Part shown: piece after piece, positions 62,122-64,000 of the stretch
Layout: each line of letters starts with the position of its first letter
Position numbering within the stretch: position 1 is the first letter of the stretch
NCBI GenBank assembly: GCA_964370215.1
Contig: CAYJIM010000006.1
Coordinates: 1-64,000, forward strand
Direction of reading: 5' to 3'
Source of the DNA: Massiliimalia sp964370215
Lineage (GTDB): Bacteria; Bacillota; Clostridia; Oscillospirales; Ruminococcaceae
Length of the DNA: 64,000 nucleotides
The notes under the pieces: generated by a model
Databases searched by the model: none
What the model was told of the DNA's origin: nothing
Seen by the model: only the letters and a program-made list of their open reading frames with translations
Position numbers and translations under genes: made by a program

Positions 62122-63135
62122 ATGGCTTTGTTCGAATCTTACGAAAGAAGAATTGACAAAATCAATTCTGTTTTAAACAGCTATGGCATCTCTTCTATTG
62201 AAGAAGCGGAAAAAATCACCAAAGATGCCGGTCTGAATATTTATGACCAAGTCAAAGCAATCCAACCGATCTGCTTTGAAAATGCGTGCTGGGCTTACGT
62301 TGTAGGTACCGCAATCGCAATCAAAAAAGGTGCTACCCGTGCGGCTGACGCTGCTGCTGCAATTGGGGAAGGCTTGCAAGCATTCTGTATTCCTGGTTCT
62401 GTTGCTGACCAACGTAACGTTGGGATCGGTCACGGGAATCTTGGTAAAATGCTGTTGGAAGAAGAAACCGAGTGTTTCGCATTCTTGGCAGGTCACGAAT
62501 CCTTCGCTGCTGCGGAAGGTGCAATCGGGATTGCTGAAAAAGCAAACAAAGTACGTCAAAAACCTTTGCGCGTTATCCTGAATGGTCTTGGTAAAGATGC
62601 GGCACAAATCATCTCGAGAATCAACGGCTTTACCTTCGTTGAAACCGACATGGACTATGCAACCGGCCAAGTCAAAGAAGTATACCGCAAAGCATACTCC
62701 ACCGGCCTTCGTGCAAAAGTAAACTGCTACGGTGCAAACGATGTTACCGAAGGCGTTGCAATCATGCACAAAGAATTGGTTGACGTTTCCATCACCGGGA
62801 ACTCCACCAACCCTACCCGTTTCCAACATCCTGTTGCAGGTACCTACAAAAAAGAGTGCTTGGAACAAGGTAAAAAATACTTCTCTGTCGCTTCGGGCGG
62901 TGGTACCGGTCGTACCCTGCATCCGGACAACATGGCAGCAGGTCCTGCTTCTTACGGCATGACCGACACCATGGGTCGTATGCACTCCGACGCACAATTT
63001 GCCGGTTCCTCTTCGGTACCTGCACACGTTGAAATGATGGGCCTGATCGGTATGGGTAACAACCCAATGGTCGGCGCTACCGTTGCATGTGCTGTATTGG
63101 TAGAAGAAGCTGCAAAAGCAGGTAAAATCAAATAA
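62122..63135 (+). CDS. GGGtGRT protein
   Basis: This 337-residue soluble protein has GGAGG ahead of the ATG. It carries the family-defining motif SVASGGGTGRTLHPDNMA near residue 255 and conserved cysteines near residues 51 and 56 (CFENAC), 90 (FCIPG), 119 (ECFAF) and others. Repeated Gly/Ala-rich segments and GTAIAIKKGATRAADAAAAI suggest a nucleotide or cofactor-binding fold. The biochemical function of the family is not known to me; pairing with a NifU-like scaffold suggests Fe-S or metal-cofactor work. Codon use is strongly biased, implying high abundance. A palindromic terminator follows. Confidence 0.92.
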   Translation: MALFESYERRIDKINSVLNSYGISSIEEAEKITKDAGLNIYDQVKAIQPICFENACWAYVVGTAIAIKKGATRAADAAAAIGEGLQAFCIPGSVADQRNVGIGHGNLGKMLLEEETECFAFLAGHESFAAAEGAIGIAEKANKVRQKPLRVILNGLGKDAAQIISRINGFTFVETDMDYATGQVKEVYRKAYSTGLRAKVNCYGANDVTEGVAIMHKELVDVSITGNSTNPTRFQHPVAGTYKKECLEQGKKYFSVASGGGTGRTLHPDNMAAGPASYGMTDTMGRMHSDAQFAGSSSVPAHVEMMGLIGMGNNPMVGATVACAVLVEEAAKAGKIK

Positions 63136-63159
63136 TTCAGGTCCTCAAAAAGCCTGTAA

Positions 63160-63201
63160 AAAGAAACTGTCACGAAAGAATTCTTTCGTGACAGTTTCTT
63201 T
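63160..63201. terminator. Terminator after the GGGtGRT gene (bidirectional)
   Basis: A perfect 21+21 palindrome (AAAGAAACTGTCACGAAAGAA) with no loop is followed by T-runs on both strands, serving the convergent GH3 gene too. Confidence 0.92.
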
Positions 63202-63206
63202 TTTTG

Positions 63207-64000
63207 TTATTCGCAGGCACCTGCCATTTCAATATAAGGGTCACCACAGTAAGGGTCTACCGGACTCATTCCTTTGAAGTCACTTCTGCCCATCAATTTA
63301 TCCATCAACGCTTTTCTTGAAAATTCATTGTTGTCATAAGCGTTGATATAAGTTTTCATCATCGGTGCATCAAACAGATGATAGGGATTTTGGGTACTGA
63401 TGAACAGCACGGGAAGTTCCTCTGTGAACCACGGCGCATCGTCCCCACTGCCAAACAGCACATTCCAATCCAGTCGAATGACGGTGTTGTTCGATGCAGT
63501 CTCCACATTTGCAACATAGACGTAAATATCGTACTTTGCCTTAAAGTCCGCTACATTGCTTTGCATTTCTTGTAAGAATTTCTGTTGGTCAAGCGACAGG
63601 TTGCCTTCACCCAAATCCTTTGGTGTTAATTTTGTAGAGCGATTTCTCATGGTGACTGTAAAGCCTTCCTGTTCAAACAGTGTTTTCATCGCTACTGCTT
63701 TTGGTTCATTGGGATCATCGCTGTGTTGGATTACATTCAAGTACATTTTTGGTGTTTTGGTTGGCGATAAAGGCAGTAATTTCTGTGTATCTCGCACGAG
63801 TGTGATAGACTCATCGGCGTTTTTTTCCTGCCATTTGATAAATTCATCGCATCCAATACAGTCCATTGCAGATCTGTCAGGAAGAAGGGTGCCTGCCTCT
63901 TTTTTGAGGTGCAACTTCAAAGAAGCTTTGGTCGCCAAAATTCTGGTTACCGCTTCGTCCACACGTTGCAAAGTCAATAACCCATCCGCAATCCCCTGCA
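63207..64000 (-). CDS. Glycoside hydrolase family 3 protein (NagZ/beta-hexosaminidase-like), 5' end outside window
   Basis: The frame is open from base 64000 to a stop at 63207, about 264 C-terminal residues. The first visible part, GLLTLQRVDEAVTRILATKA, is the usual link at the end of a GH3 catalytic barrel. The second GH3 domain follows, with ADESITLVRDTQKLLPLSP near its start. A last stretch (EELPVLFISTQNPYHLFDAP) resembles the clostridial beta-N-acetylhexosaminidase group. The catalytic Asp lies outside the window. It may act in cell-wall recycling or glycan use. It ends in a Cys-containing tail (PYCGDPYIEMAGACE). Confidence 0.88.
   Translation of the reverse strand, partial: QGIADGLLTLQRVDEAVTRILATKASLKLHLKKEAGTLLPDRSAMDCIGCDEFIKWQEKNADESITLVRDTQKLLPLSPTKTPKMYLNVIQHSDDPNEPKAVAMKTLFEQEGFTVTMRNRSTKLTPKDLGEGNLSLDQQKFLQEMQSNVADFKAKYDIYVYVANVETASNNTVIRLDWNVLFGSGDDAPWFTEELPVLFISTQNPYHLFDAPMMKTYINAYDNNEFSRKALMDKLMGRSDFKGMSPVDPYCGDPYIEMAGACE

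Noticed and set aside
62173..63027. 284-codon frame antisense to the GGGtGRT gene
   Set aside because: Same kind of shadow over a gene with biased codons.
1..64000. tRNA, rRNA, prophage, integrase, toxin-antitoxin or defence genes
   Set aside because: I looked for tRNA T-arm motifs, recombinase motifs and typical defence domains on both strands and saw none I could support.

Overview
The window reads as chromosomal DNA of an anaerobic, Gram-positive-type bacterium of the Clostridia. The evidence is sigma-H, GlpP antitermination, RNase J, the gdpP-rplI-dnaB block, a dimeric-type GlyRS, NADP-type glutamate dehydrogenase, the GGGtGRT/NifU-like pair, and strong Shine-Dalgarno sites. An Oscillospirales/Ruminococcaceae relative is my best guess, but I cannot prove it from sequence alone. 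I saw no tRNA, rRNA, CRISPR array, transposase or prophage gene. Both edges cut genes: a U32 peptidase at the left and a GH3 glycosidase at the right.

Layout. 1-6.3 kb (minus): a run from tmk through DUF2156, GNAT, DJ-1, 5-formyl-THF cyclo-ligase and mltG to the U32 peptidase. 6.4-7.8 kb: a Crp/Fnr regulator divergent from a ferredoxin-like protein, with a perfect palindrome between them. 8.1-13.1 kb (minus): a MacB-type ABC exporter with two different membrane-fusion adaptors. 13.5-15.9 kb: gdhA and a divergent URO-D-like orphan. 16.3-21.8 kb (minus): glycerol catabolism (glpP, glpK, then a GlpABC-like dehydrogenase set), with two terminator-like leader hairpins. 22.3-23.2 kb: a zinc-ribbon protein and sigma-H. 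23.5-30.5 kb (plus): B12/radical-SAM DUF4080 protein, uvrC, an HD phosphohydrolase and two tandem paralogous MFS transporters. 30.7-40 kb (minus): one roughly 3,020-residue surface protein with LRR, Fn3-like, PKD and class-3 lipase domains. 40.1-50.5 kb (minus): housekeeping genes ftsH, hpt, tilS, dnaB, rplI, gdpP and rnj. 50.6-54 kb (plus): glyS, a Dabb protein, an Ala/Glu/Gln-repeat lipoprotein and an orphan pilin-like protein. 54.1-56.9 kb: secA (minus). 57-60.6 kb (plus): queT behind a preQ1-I-like riboswitch, an anchored alkaline phosphatase and enolase. 61-63.2 kb (plus): a 44-residue membrane protein with its own promoter and terminator, then the NifU-like/GGGtGRT pair.

Two features run across the window. 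First, the larger non-coding gaps (7.8, 15.9, 21.9 and 60.6 kb) hold copies of a multi-hairpin intergenic element. Corresponding hairpins keep pairing although their arm sequences differ between copies, and a second shorter repeat lies at 8.06 and 30.6 kb. Second, both 100-N gaps are flanked by exact 55-bp duplications, the mark of contig ends overlapping by one assembly k-mer. Collapsing the duplication restores one open frame across each gap, giving the giant protein a C-terminal membrane anchor and joining the two halves of the lipoprotein.
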